From contig DDPF01000003.1 of the NCBI GenBank assembly GCA_002342065.1, positions 310,001 to 374,000 on the forward strand: 64,000 bases of DNA, read 5' to 3'. Both the position numbers and the translations under genes were made by a program. The stretch is from Bacteroidetes bacterium UBA2475 (GTDB lineage: Bacteria; Bacteroidota; Bacteroidia; B-17B0; Aurantibacillaceae). Position 1 is the first letter of the stretch; each line of letters begins with the position of its first letter. Below, in pieces: positions 1 through 7,263 of this stretch. The notes under the pieces were generated by a model, which was not told where the DNA came from, ran no database searches, and worked only from the letters and a program-made list of their open reading frames with translations.

Positions 1-71
1 AGGATTTTAAGATCGCCGCACAAAAAAATTATCAACCCGCTATAGACGCCTTTAATAAATATTGCAGATGA
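1..71 (+). CDS. 3' end of an unidentified CDS (truncated by window edge)
   Basis: An open frame enters from the left edge (codons in phase from base 3) and ends at the TGA at 69-71. The visible tail is 22 residues, beginning DFKIAAQKNY and ending NKYCR. Its stop codon overlaps the ATG of the next gene (ATGA at 68-71), which suggests translational coupling in one operon with the omega-amidase-like hydrolase. In many Bacteroidota that hydrolase follows a methionine aminotransferase, but this tail is too short to confirm it, so no function is assigned. Confidence 0.6.
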   Translation, partial: DFKIAAQKNYQPAIDAFNKYCR

Positions 72-847
72 AAGTAACCATAATACAAACAAATTTATTT
101 TGGGAAGACAGAGAAAAAAATCTGGCGCATTTTGATACCTTGCTAAATAAAATAGCTGAGCCAACCGACTTAATTCTATTACCTGAAATGTTTACAACAG
201 GATTTAGTATGAATCCCGCAAAGGTTGCAGAACAACACAAGACTGTTACTTATAACTGGTTATTAAAAAAAGCAAAAGAAAAAAATGCGGTTATTGCAGG
301 TTCGGTTGCTATAAAAGAAGGCAATAATTATTTTAACCGTTTGCATTGGGCAGAACCAAACGGCAACTCTTCCTTTTACGATAAGCGTCATTTATTCCGC
401 ATGGCAAGCGAAGATGAAAAATATACTGCAGGAAAAGAAAAACTTATTAAACAAATTGGCAACTGGAAAATTATGCCTTTGGTATGTTACGATCTTCGTT
501 TCCCGGTTTGGAGCAGAAATTTTAAAGATCAAAAACCACAATACGATGTTTTAGTATATGTTGCCAATTGGCCGGAGGTACGCGTTTACCCTTGGAAACA
601 ATTATTAATTGCACGCGCTATCGAAAATCAATGTTATGTTATTGGCTTGAACCGAATTGGAAAAGATGGTAACGATTATAATTATTCGGGCGAAAGTTTG
701 ATAATAAATCCTCGTGGTGAGATGATCAATCAACCAAAAGCAAACGAAGAAAGCATTGAAACCATTGCTTTGGACAAAGATTATTTAGAAGATTTCAGAA
801 AATTATTTCCCGTAGGTTTAGATGCCGATGATTTTGAATTAAAATGA
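68..847 (+). CDS. Nitrilase-superfamily hydrolase, YafV/omega-amidase type
   Basis: A 259-residue carbon-nitrogen hydrolase. The catalytic Glu-Lys-Cys triad is visible: Glu40 in LLPEMFTTGF, Lys106 in YDKRHLF and Cys140 in LVCYDLRFPVWSR. The DLRFP context after the Cys and the compact length match the YafV / omega-amidase branch, which hydrolyses alpha-ketoglutaramate or alpha-ketosuccinamate and so removes the product of glutamine transaminases (family knowledge). It is cytoplasmic, with no signal peptide. The ATG at 68 is preferred over an upstream in-frame TTG because it sits in an ATGA overlap with the preceding gene. It also overlaps the next reading frame by four bases. The family call is firm; the exact substrate is inferred. 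Confidence 0.88.
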   Translation: MKVTIIQTNLFWEDREKNLAHFDTLLNKIAEPTDLILLPEMFTTGFSMNPAKVAEQHKTVTYNWLLKKAKEKNAVIAGSVAIKEGNNYFNRLHWAEPNGNSSFYDKRHLFRMASEDEKYTAGKEKLIKQIGNWKIMPLVCYDLRFPVWSRNFKDQKPQYDVLVYVANWPEVRVYPWKQLLIARAIENQCYVIGLNRIGKDGNDYNYSGESLIINPRGEMINQPKANEESIETIALDKDYLEDFRKLFPVGLDADDFELK

Positions 848-864
848 TGCTTAAAATACAAACA

Positions 865-2877
865 ATGAAAATAAAAGTAACACTTATTCTATTAGTTTGC
901 TTTTTGTGTAATACTCTTGCACTGGGGCAATTTAACAGTAAGCTCGCAGATAGCCTAACATTAAAGCTTAAAACATTGGGCCAGGATACCAATAGAATCA
1001 AATGCCTGAACGAGTTGGCTTTTACCATTAAATATTCAAACCCCGAACTAGCCGAAAAATATTGTAATGAAGTTCTTCCATTAGCTGAAAAATTAAAATT
1101 TTACAGAGGCCTAGCGTTTGCCAACAAAACAAAAGGAATTCTTTTTGATGATAAAGGCAATTATCCTGAATCGATAAATTCTTACATGCGGTCTCTGGCT
1201 TTTTCCCAAAAAATAAATGATAAAATGGCCACCGCCAGAACAGAAGCGAATATTGGAATAGTATTGAGAAAACTTAAAAAAAACAGGGAAGCAATAAATT
1301 ATTTTAAAAGATCATATCTATTTTTCGTAAATAAAAATGCGACTTATGAAATGGTCGTCCAGATGAATATCGGAATTTGCTACATCAATTTAAAAAATGC
1401 GGATAGTGCGGTTATTTACACTAAGAACGCATATAATATAATGATCACAAACAACTTAAATGACCCTAAAGTTTATGGAAATCTTGGAATTGCCTATTCT
1501 ATGAAAAAAGACTACAAACAGGCTGAAGTACTAATAAAAAAATGTCTTGAAATGGAAAGAAGTGATAGTAAGAACTCCAAATCTATTGCGGTTTGGTGCG
1601 AGAATTTAGCGCAAATGTATATTCACTTAAATAAGCGAGATGAAGCAATAAAGTTACTGCAGGAAGCAATATCATTATTTGGCGACAACAAGTATATATA
1701 CGAAGCAACATTTACCTACAACCTTATTGTAGAAACATTAGAAAAGAATAACGATCCTAAAAACGCATTAAAATATTATAAAATACTATCTCAAATAAAA
1801 GACTCAATCTATAACTCAGAAAATTCGAAACAAATAAACGAGGTGAAAGAAAAATACGAAACCGAGAAAAAGGAAACCGAGATAAAACTTCTAACTGCTG
1901 ATAAAGCAACCCAAGACGAAACGCTTAAAAAAAACAGGATCATAATTTATTCAGGGGCCGTTCTTACCGTTTTGATATTTCTATTTGCCGTTTTAATTTA
2001 TAGAAGCAATCGACAAAAACAAAAGATCAATAAAGAGCTAGTGTCAAAGAACATACTTATAGAAAATCAGAAAAAAGAAGTAGAAGATCAAAAAGAAATT
2101 GTTGAAGAAAAGCAAAAAGAAATTTTAGATAGTATTAGTTACGCCAAACGACTTCAACAAGCCATTTTACCACCTGATAACTTTATAACCCAATTTCTTC
2201 CTGCTTCGTTTATCTATTATCAGCCCAAAGATATTGTTGCAGGAGATTTTTACTGGATGGAAGTTACTGACGATAAAATTTTAATTGCTGCCGCAGACTG
2301 CACTGGTCATGGGGTTCCTGGAGCTATGGTTTCGGTTGTTTGTAGCAATGCATTAAATCGTACAGTTAAAGAGTTGAAGATAACCGAACCGGCAAAAATA
2401 TTGGATAAGGTGCGTGAGCTTGTTATAGAAACGTTTGAAAGAAGCCAAAGCGATGTAAAAGATGGCATGGATATTTCTTTGATCTCAATAAATAAAAAAC
2501 TTTCTCCTGATAAAAAAACAATTTTACAATGGGCCGGTGCAAATAATCCACTTTGGTATTATACGCTTTCTGAAATGAAAGAAATAAAAGCAAACAAACA
2601 ACCCATAGGAAAAACAGACCAGCCAATTCCCTTTACAACGCACACGCTGGAACTTAACACCGGCGATAATATATTCTTATTTACAGATGGATACGCAGAC
2701 CAGTTTGGCGGTCCGAAAGGAAAAAAATTTAAATACAAGCAGTTAAACGAACTTTTATTAGCAAACGTAAACAGATCTTCCAACCAACAAAAAGAAATTT
2801 TAAGATCTGAATTTCTAAACTGGAAAGGCAATCTTGAGCAAGTAGATGATGTTTGTATAATTGGTATTAAATTGTAA
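865..2877 (+). CDS. TPR sensor with C-terminal SpoIIE/PP2C serine phosphatase domain
   Basis: About 670 residues. Order: signal peptide (MKIKVTLILLVCFLCNTLALG), a series of tetratricopeptide repeats over roughly residues 30-340, one transmembrane helix near 360-380, a charged coiled coil, then a SpoIIE-type PP2C phosphatase domain over about the last 235 residues. Metal-binding signatures are present: GDFYWMEV, DCTGHGVPGAM, FTDGYADQFGG and a final VDDVCIIGI. The arrangement puts the TPRs in the periplasm and the phosphatase in the cytoplasm, as in the many TPR/SpoIIE regulators of Bacteroidota that probably act on anti-sigma-antagonist proteins. The ATG at 865 is chosen because a clean signal peptide starts there; an earlier ATG at 844 overlaps the upstream gene. 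The linker DSISYAKRLQ is shared with the truncated paralogue at 37975-39459. Confidence 0.9.
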   Translation: MKIKVTLILLVCFLCNTLALGQFNSKLADSLTLKLKTLGQDTNRIKCLNELAFTIKYSNPELAEKYCNEVLPLAEKLKFYRGLAFANKTKGILFDDKGNYPESINSYMRSLAFSQKINDKMATARTEANIGIVLRKLKKNREAINYFKRSYLFFVNKNATYEMVVQMNIGICYINLKNADSAVIYTKNAYNIMITNNLNDPKVYGNLGIAYSMKKDYKQAEVLIKKCLEMERSDSKNSKSIAVWCENLAQMYIHLNKRDEAIKLLQEAISLFGDNKYIYEATFTYNLIVETLEKNNDPKNALKYYKILSQIKDSIYNSENSKQINEVKEKYETEKKETEIKLLTADKATQDETLKKNRIIIYSGAVLTVLIFLFAVLIYRSNRQKQKINKELVSKNILIENQKKEVEDQKEIVEEKQKEILDSISYAKRLQQAILPPDNFITQFLPASFIYYQPKDIVAGDFYWMEVTDDKILIAAADCTGHGVPGAMVSVVCSNALNRTVKELKITEPAKILDKVRELVIETFERSQSDVKDGMDISLISINKKLSPDKKTILQWAGANNPLWYYTLSEMKEIKANKQPIGKTDQPIPFTTHTLELNTGDNIFLFTDGYADQFGGPKGKKFKYKQLNELLLANVNRSSNQQKEILRSEFLNWKGNLEQVDDVCIIGIKL

Positions 2878-2967
2878 ATAGGTCTTTTTATACATTTACC
2901 GCTAATTCAAAATTACAAAGTCCTCTTATTGCGCTCTAAAAGCGAGAATTGCGTAATAAACTCGTAT

Positions 2968-2997
2968 TTGCCAAAGCCCCCTAAAATCTTATCTTTG
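2968..2997 (+). promoter_or_regulatory. Bacteroidota-type promoter for leuS
   Basis: TTG at 2968-2970 and TATCTTTG at 2990-2997 are separated by 19 bases, matching the -33 TTG / -7 TAnnTTTG promoter of Bacteroidota sigma-ABfr. The box lies 38 bases before the leuS ATG. The spacer contains GCCCCCT. The stretch 2878-2967 shows no gene or clear terminator. Confidence 0.7.
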
Positions 2998-3034
2998 TAC
3001 CCTCTTTATTAAGCAAAAAAGTACTTTAAATAAA

Positions 3035-6028
3035 ATGGAATATAATTTTACCGAGATAGAAAAAAAGTGGCAGGCGTATTGGGCTAAAGAAAAACCTTTT
3101 AAAGCTTCAGACGATTCTACAAAACCAAAATATTATGTGTTGGATATGTTCCCCTATCCTTCAGGTGCGGGTTTACATGTCGGTCATCCTCTTGGTTATA
3201 TTGCTTCCGATATTATGGCGCGTTACAAACGCCACAAAGGTTTTAATGTGCTTCATCCAATGGGTTACGATAGTTTTGGTTTGCCGGCAGAACAATATGC
3301 AATACAAACCGGTCAACATCCAAAAATTACTACCGAACAAAATATTAAACGTTACCGCGAACAAATGGATAAGATCGGTTTCAGTTTCGACTGGGACCGT
3401 GAAGTAAGAACATCTGATCCTGAATATTACAAATGGACACAGTGGATCTTTATACAAATATTTAATTCGTGGTACAACAATAATTCAAATAAAGCAGAAG
3501 ATATTTCTACTTTAATAAAAGAATTTGACGCAAATGGTAATTCAAAAATAAATGCTGTTTGCGACGACGATACAAAGCAATTTTCTGCCGCAGACTGGAA
3601 AACATTTTCTGAAAAAGAAAAGTCGGACATGTTAATGCATTACCGCATTGCCTATTTGGGCGAAGCGTATGTAAACTGGTGTCCGGCTTTAGGGACTGTG
3701 TTAGCGAACGATGAAGTAAAAGATGGCGTAAGCGAACGCGGTGGACATCCCGTAGAACGCAAACTGATGAAACAATGGAGCATGCGCATCACTGCTTATG
3801 CACAACGTCTACTAGAAAGTTTGGATAATTTAGACTGGACAGAAAGTTTAAAAGAATCGCAGAGATATTGGATCGGGAAAAGTGAAGGAACATCATTGAA
3901 ATTCAAAATAAAGGATGCAGGACTCAAGACTAACGACTCAAGACTAACGACTGATACGATCGAGGTATTTACTACAAGGCCTGATACAATTTTTGGTGTT
4001 TCGTTTGTGACATTGGCGCCGGAGCATGATCTTGTTCCATCATTAACAACAGCAGAAAATAAAATAGCGGTTGAAGATTACGTTACCAAATCAAAGAACA
4101 GAAGTGAGCGTGAAAGACAAGCAGATGTTACAAAAATATCTGGTGTGTTTACAGGTTCTTATGTAGAACATCCTTTTACAGGAAAACAAATTCCAATTTG
4201 GGTTGGTGATTATGTTTTAGCCGGTTATGGTACGGGTGCTGTAATGGCTGTGCCTGCGCATGACGAACGTGACTATAAATTTGCGAAACATTTTGGTTTG
4301 GAATTACCGCAGGTTATTGAACCAAATAAAGAACATGATTTTGATAAAGAAGCATGGGGCGAAAAAGAAGGAAAATTAATTAACTCCGATTTTTTAAATG
4401 GATTGGATGTAAAAGCCGCTATTAAAAAAGCCATTGAAGAAATTGAAACTAAAAAAATAGGAAAAGGAAAAACAAACTACCGTTTACGCGATGCTGTTTT
4501 TGGCAGACAACGTTATTGGGGAGAACCTATTCCTATTTATTATAAAAATGATATTCCATATGCATTAAAGGAATCTGAATTGCCTTTGGTATTACCCGAA
4601 GTAGATAAATATTTACCAACTGAAGATGGCGAACCACCTTTGGCACGCGCAAAAGATTGGAAGTACCGCCCTTTGTCCTCCTCAGGAGGAGGTGGCGCGA
4701 AAGCGACGGAGGAGGAATTTGAGTATGAGTTAAGCACCATGCCTGGATGGGCTGGTTCTTCATGGTACTTTTTGCGTTACATGATTGAAGACGTAAAAAA
4801 TTTGAAACCAGAAAATGATTTGCGATTTGTAAAAAAAGAATCTGCTGAGTACTGGAAACAAGTTGACCTTTACATTGGCGGCAGCGAACACGCTACCGGG
4901 CATTTATTGTATGTACGCTTCTGGACAAAATTTTTAAAAGACCTTGGTTATATAAATATTGATGAGCCTGCTAAGAAATTAATTAATCAAGGGATGATAC
5001 AGGGAAGAAGTAATTTAATAAACCGAATTACTTTTGGAACAGTAAGCACACCAACAGAAGGTTTCTTTACATTCAAAAATATTTTTGTATCAAAAAAAAT
5101 AGTTCAAGAATATGAAAATGGTCAAACTGAACGGGTTCTTTCTTTAATTAGAAATAGTATTGCAGAAGCGTATCCCGATCAGGTTATTAGTCCTTTTAAT
5201 ACTAGATTTACTCGTGTTCACGTAGATGTGAATCTTGTTGATAATGACATTTTAAACATAGAGAAATTTAAAGAGTGGAGACCTGAGTACAAAGATGCCA
5301 CTTTTGAGATGGACGGAAATAAATTCGAATGTGAATTTGAAATAGAAAAAATGTCTAAGTCAAAATACAATGTTGTTTCTCCCGATGATATTGGTGAAAA
5401 ATTTGGTGCAGATACTTTGCGTTTATACGAAATGTTCTTAGGTCCCCTAGAGCAAAGCAAACCGTGGAATACCAATGGTATTACAGGTGTTGCAGGTTTC
5501 TTAAAAAAGTTGTGGCGTTTATTTATCCAGAATGAGAAATTTGTTGTGAACGATGAAGCACCAACAAAAGGAGAATTAAAAACTTTACACAAGACCATCA
5601 AAAAAATTACAGAAGATATTGAGCGTTTTTCTTTTAATACCTCGGTAAGTAATTTTATGATCTGTGTGAATGAATTAACAGATGCCAAATGTAACAAGCG
5701 TGCTATTTTAGAACCTTTGGTAATTTGTCTCTCGCCTTACGCGCCACATATTACCGAAGAGCTTTGGGAAAAATTAGGTCATAAAGGAAGTATTGCCCTT
5801 GCCCCTTTCCCAATGCATAACGAAGAATATTTAATTGACGATAGTTTTATTTATCCGATTTCATTCAACGGTAAAATGCGTTTAAATATTGAGCTTCCTG
5901 CAACATTAACTTCTGCAGAAATTGAAAAAGAAGTAATGAGTCGCGAAGAAGTACAAAAATACCTTGAAGGCAAAACACCGAAGAAAATTATTGTGGTGCC
6001 CAAAAAGATCGTGAATATTGTGATTTAA
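3035..6028 (+). CDS. leuS: Leucine-tRNA ligase
   Basis: A 997-residue class I aminoacyl-tRNA synthetase charging tRNA-Leu. The HIGH motif appears as HVGH (about residue 48) after YPSGAGL, and the KMSKS loop as KMSKSKYN (about 772). The CP1 editing domain carries FTTRPDTIFGVSF. Tryptophan-rich MPGWAGSSWYF precedes the active-site core. The long insert before KMSKS, containing VHVDVNLVDND, is as I recall it usual for Bacteroidota LeuRS. Two local insertions look unusual: DNA near 3922-3952 is two tandem 14-base units of an intergenic-type repeat (residues about 297-306, in the editing-domain entry), and 4672-4717 encodes a Ser/Gly/Glu-rich stretch (about 546-561) matching an intergenic palindrome. 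Both keep the reading frame. It is a single gene with its own promoter and a downstream hairpin. Confidence 0.97.
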   Translation: MEYNFTEIEKKWQAYWAKEKPFKASDDSTKPKYYVLDMFPYPSGAGLHVGHPLGYIASDIMARYKRHKGFNVLHPMGYDSFGLPAEQYAIQTGQHPKITTEQNIKRYREQMDKIGFSFDWDREVRTSDPEYYKWTQWIFIQIFNSWYNNNSNKAEDISTLIKEFDANGNSKINAVCDDDTKQFSAADWKTFSEKEKSDMLMHYRIAYLGEAYVNWCPALGTVLANDEVKDGVSERGGHPVERKLMKQWSMRITAYAQRLLESLDNLDWTESLKESQRYWIGKSEGTSLKFKIKDAGLKTNDSRLTTDTIEVFTTRPDTIFGVSFVTLAPEHDLVPSLTTAENKIAVEDYVTKSKNRSERERQADVTKISGVFTGSYVEHPFTGKQIPIWVGDYVLAGYGTGAVMAVPAHDERDYKFAKHFGLELPQVIEPNKEHDFDKEAWGEKEGKLINSDFLNGLDVKAAIKKAIEEIETKKIGKGKTNYRLRDAVFGRQRYWGEPIPIYYKNDIPYALKESELPLVLPEVDKYLPTEDGEPPLARAKDWKYRPLSSSGGGGAKATEEEFEYELSTMPGWAGSSWYFLRYMIEDVKNLKPENDLRFVKKESAEYWKQVDLYIGGSEHATGHLLYVRFWTKFLKDLGYINIDEPAKKLINQGMIQGRSNLINRITFGTVSTPTEGFFTFKNIFVSKKIVQEYENGQTERVLSLIRNSIAEAYPDQVISPFNTRFTRVHVDVNLVDNDILNIEKFKEWRPEYKDATFEMDGNKFECEFEIEKMSKSKYNVVSPDDIGEKFGADTLRLYEMFLGPLEQSKPWNTNGITGVAGFLKKLWRLFIQNEKFVVNDEAPTKGELKTLHKTIKKITEDIERFSFNTSVSNFMICVNELTDAKCNKRAILEPLVICLSPYAPHITEELWEKLGHKGSIALAPFPMHNEEYLIDDSFIYPISFNGKMRLNIELPATLTSAEIEKEVMSREEVQKYLEGKTPKKIIVVPKKIVNIVI
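3922..3952 (+). repeat. Tandem 14-base repeat translated inside leuS
   Basis: The unit ACTCAAGACTAACG occurs twice back to back (3922-3935 and 3936-3949) plus a partial third. It is translated in two frames because 14 is not a multiple of three. Similar gactaac/actaacga strings lie between genes at about 8870-8900 and 23785-23818, so this looks like a non-coding repeat captured by the CDS. Confidence 0.6.
4672..4717 (+). repeat. Palindromic repeat copy translated inside leuS
   Basis: GTCCTCCT, AGGAGG and GCGACGGAGGAGGAA occur here in the same order and spacing style as in the intergenic repeat at 7036-7096, which has the opposite orientation. The encoded residues are Ser-Ser-Ser-Gly4-Ala-Lys-Ala-Thr-Glu3, unlike the surrounding conserved protein. 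It is an in-frame insertion in a loop just before the conserved MPGWAGSSW. Confidence 0.6.
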
Positions 6029-6031
6029 ATT

Positions 6032-6104
6032 AAGCCGCAGATTTCGCAGATAACGCAGATTTTTAATTAATTATCTGTGTTAATCTGTAAAATCTGTGGC
6101 TTTT
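6032..6104. terminator. Long imperfect inverted repeat after leuS, probable terminator
   Basis: The left arm from about 6032 (AGCCGCAGATTT...) pairs with the right arm ending AAATCTGTGGCT near 6103 over nearly 30 positions with G-U pairs. A run of seven T follows on the plus strand. Each arm is built from repeated CGCAGAT units. It can act as the leuS terminator and also looks like a dispersed repeat. Confidence 0.6.
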
Positions 6105-6149
6105 TTTCTTTAGGCATGTAGTTTGCGTGATCATATATAAAAACCGATC

Positions 6150-6377
6150 ATGGAAAAGTTAAATATTAAAGATACAAGCGTAAATGTTAGCGACTTAGAG
6201 CGCACACAATCATTAATTACAGGGACTTTATTTTTGATCTCAGGCATAAATAATGCTAAGGATAAGCCTGTTACCTCTATATTAAAATCGCTTATTGGTG
6301 GTTTTTTAGTTTACCGAAGCATTAGCGGCCATTGCCACCTGAACCAAATGCTGGAAAGAAATACGGCCAAATATTAG
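6150..6377 (+). CDS. Small DUF2892-like membrane protein
   Basis: 75 residues. The pattern NVSDLERTQSLITG ... SILKSLIGGFLVYRSISGHC matches the DUF2892 (YgaP-like inner membrane) family: a short N-terminal NVxxxER element, two short hydrophobic helices and a terminal G-H-C motif. It is probably an integral membrane protein; no biochemical role is established for stand-alone members. It is a lone gene between leuS and a DUF922 protein, with its ATG 45 bases after the leuS hairpin. Confidence 0.7.
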   Translation: MEKLNIKDTSVNVSDLERTQSLITGTLFLISGINNAKDKPVTSILKSLIGGFLVYRSISGHCHLNQMLERNTAKY

Positions 6378-6482
6378 GAAAATTCTCCTCAGTTAATTCT
6401 CCAAAGAATTAATCTAAAAAATGTTATTGGAAAGGATATTTTATCTTTTTTCCTTAACTTGTTGTATCAAAAGATAGGATCC

Positions 6483-7034
6483 ATGAATTTGAAAATTTTC
6501 TTCATATTAATTGCCGCCTGTTTATTTTCATTTAAACCAAACAATGAAAAAGAAGTTATTCTTTGGAGATTAGATCGCCCTTTAACCTGGGATGATTTTA
6601 AAGGTACACCCGAAAAACGTTTTGCAGCCGCTTCTACAAGTTATGATATTTTGAAAGAAGTAAATAAAAATTCCGTAGAAATTAAAGCCGTGTTCTTTAC
6701 GCAGAGCTCTTGGAAAAAGAAAAGCTGGATAAACGACGAGGTTTTGGCTCACGAACAAAAACATTTTGATATTGTAGAATTATACGCCCGTAAACTTCGT
6801 AAACAAATTAAAGAAACTAAATTCACTTCATTTGAAGACCTTAAATCAAAAATGGAAACTCTGTATGATGTGAATGATAAAGCAATGGATAAATACCAGG
6901 ACCTTTATGACGAGGAAACAGACGGCTCTATGAACGGTGACAAACAACGTGAGTGGCAGGCTAAGATCATGAAAGAAATAAAAGCATTGGATGCTTATAA
7001 AGAAACTACTTTACAAATAAATTTTTCGAAATAA
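6483..7034 (+). CDS. DUF922-family putative Zn-dependent protease, secreted
   Basis: About 183 residues with an N-terminal signal peptide (MNLKIFFILIAACLFSF). The HExxH metalloprotease signature appears as HEQKHFDI near residue 90, after the WxxDFKGTP opening typical of DUF922 proteins (RPLTWDDFKGTP). It should therefore be an exported metallopeptidase; its substrate is unknown. The ATG at 6483 is chosen over an upstream TTG at 6459 because the signal peptide begins there. It is convergent with ftsZ, the two being separated by a repeat-filled spacer. Confidence 0.78.
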   Translation: MNLKIFFILIAACLFSFKPNNEKEVILWRLDRPLTWDDFKGTPEKRFAAASTSYDILKEVNKNSVEIKAVFFTQSSWKKKSWINDEVLAHEQKHFDIVELYARKLRKQIKETKFTSFEDLKSKMETLYDVNDKAMDKYQDLYDEETDGSMNGDKQREWQAKIMKEIKALDAYKETTLQINFSK

Positions 7035-7035
7035 T

Positions 7036-7196
7036 TTCCTCCTCCGTCGCTTTTTGAACTCCATTTTGCTTCGCAAAACCTCCAAAGGAGGATACTAACC
7101 GCCTAGGCACACAGTGTCCCTCTCTGGAGAGGGCGACAAAAGTCTATTGGCTTTTGGGCGAGTTAGTGTGATAGTGAGGGCGGGAGAGGAAGGCGA
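7036..7196. repeat. Composite intergenic repeat between DUF922 gene and ftsZ
   Basis: No gene is seen. The left part (7036-7096, TTCCTCCTCCGTCGC ... CCAAAGGAGGATAC) is the repeat type also found inside leuS at 4672-4717. The middle has a CCCTCTCTGGAGAGGG hairpin near 7119-7134. The right part (about 7137-7190), read on the minus strand, resembles the elements at 28927-28988 and 30337-30398 (CTATCACaCtAACtCGCcCAAAAGC). Confidence 0.6.
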
Positions 7197-7236
7197 ATGC
7201 AAAAAAATAATGCGGTCCAAACCTGAACCGCATTAT
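7197..7236 (-). terminator. Terminator of the dcw operon (after ftsZ)
   Basis: ATAATGCGGT (7207-7216) and ACCGCATTAT (7227-7236) form a perfect 10-bp stem with a 10-base loop. On the minus strand the stem is followed by a run of seven T. It lies 28 bases beyond the ftsZ stop. Confidence 0.88.
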
Positions 7237-7263
7237 CGTATATTTGAGGACACCTAAAAACTC

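Noticed and set aside
5218..5697. Open frame of 159 codons on the minus strand within leuS
   Set aside because: Shadow of the conserved leuS coding sequence; no independent signal.
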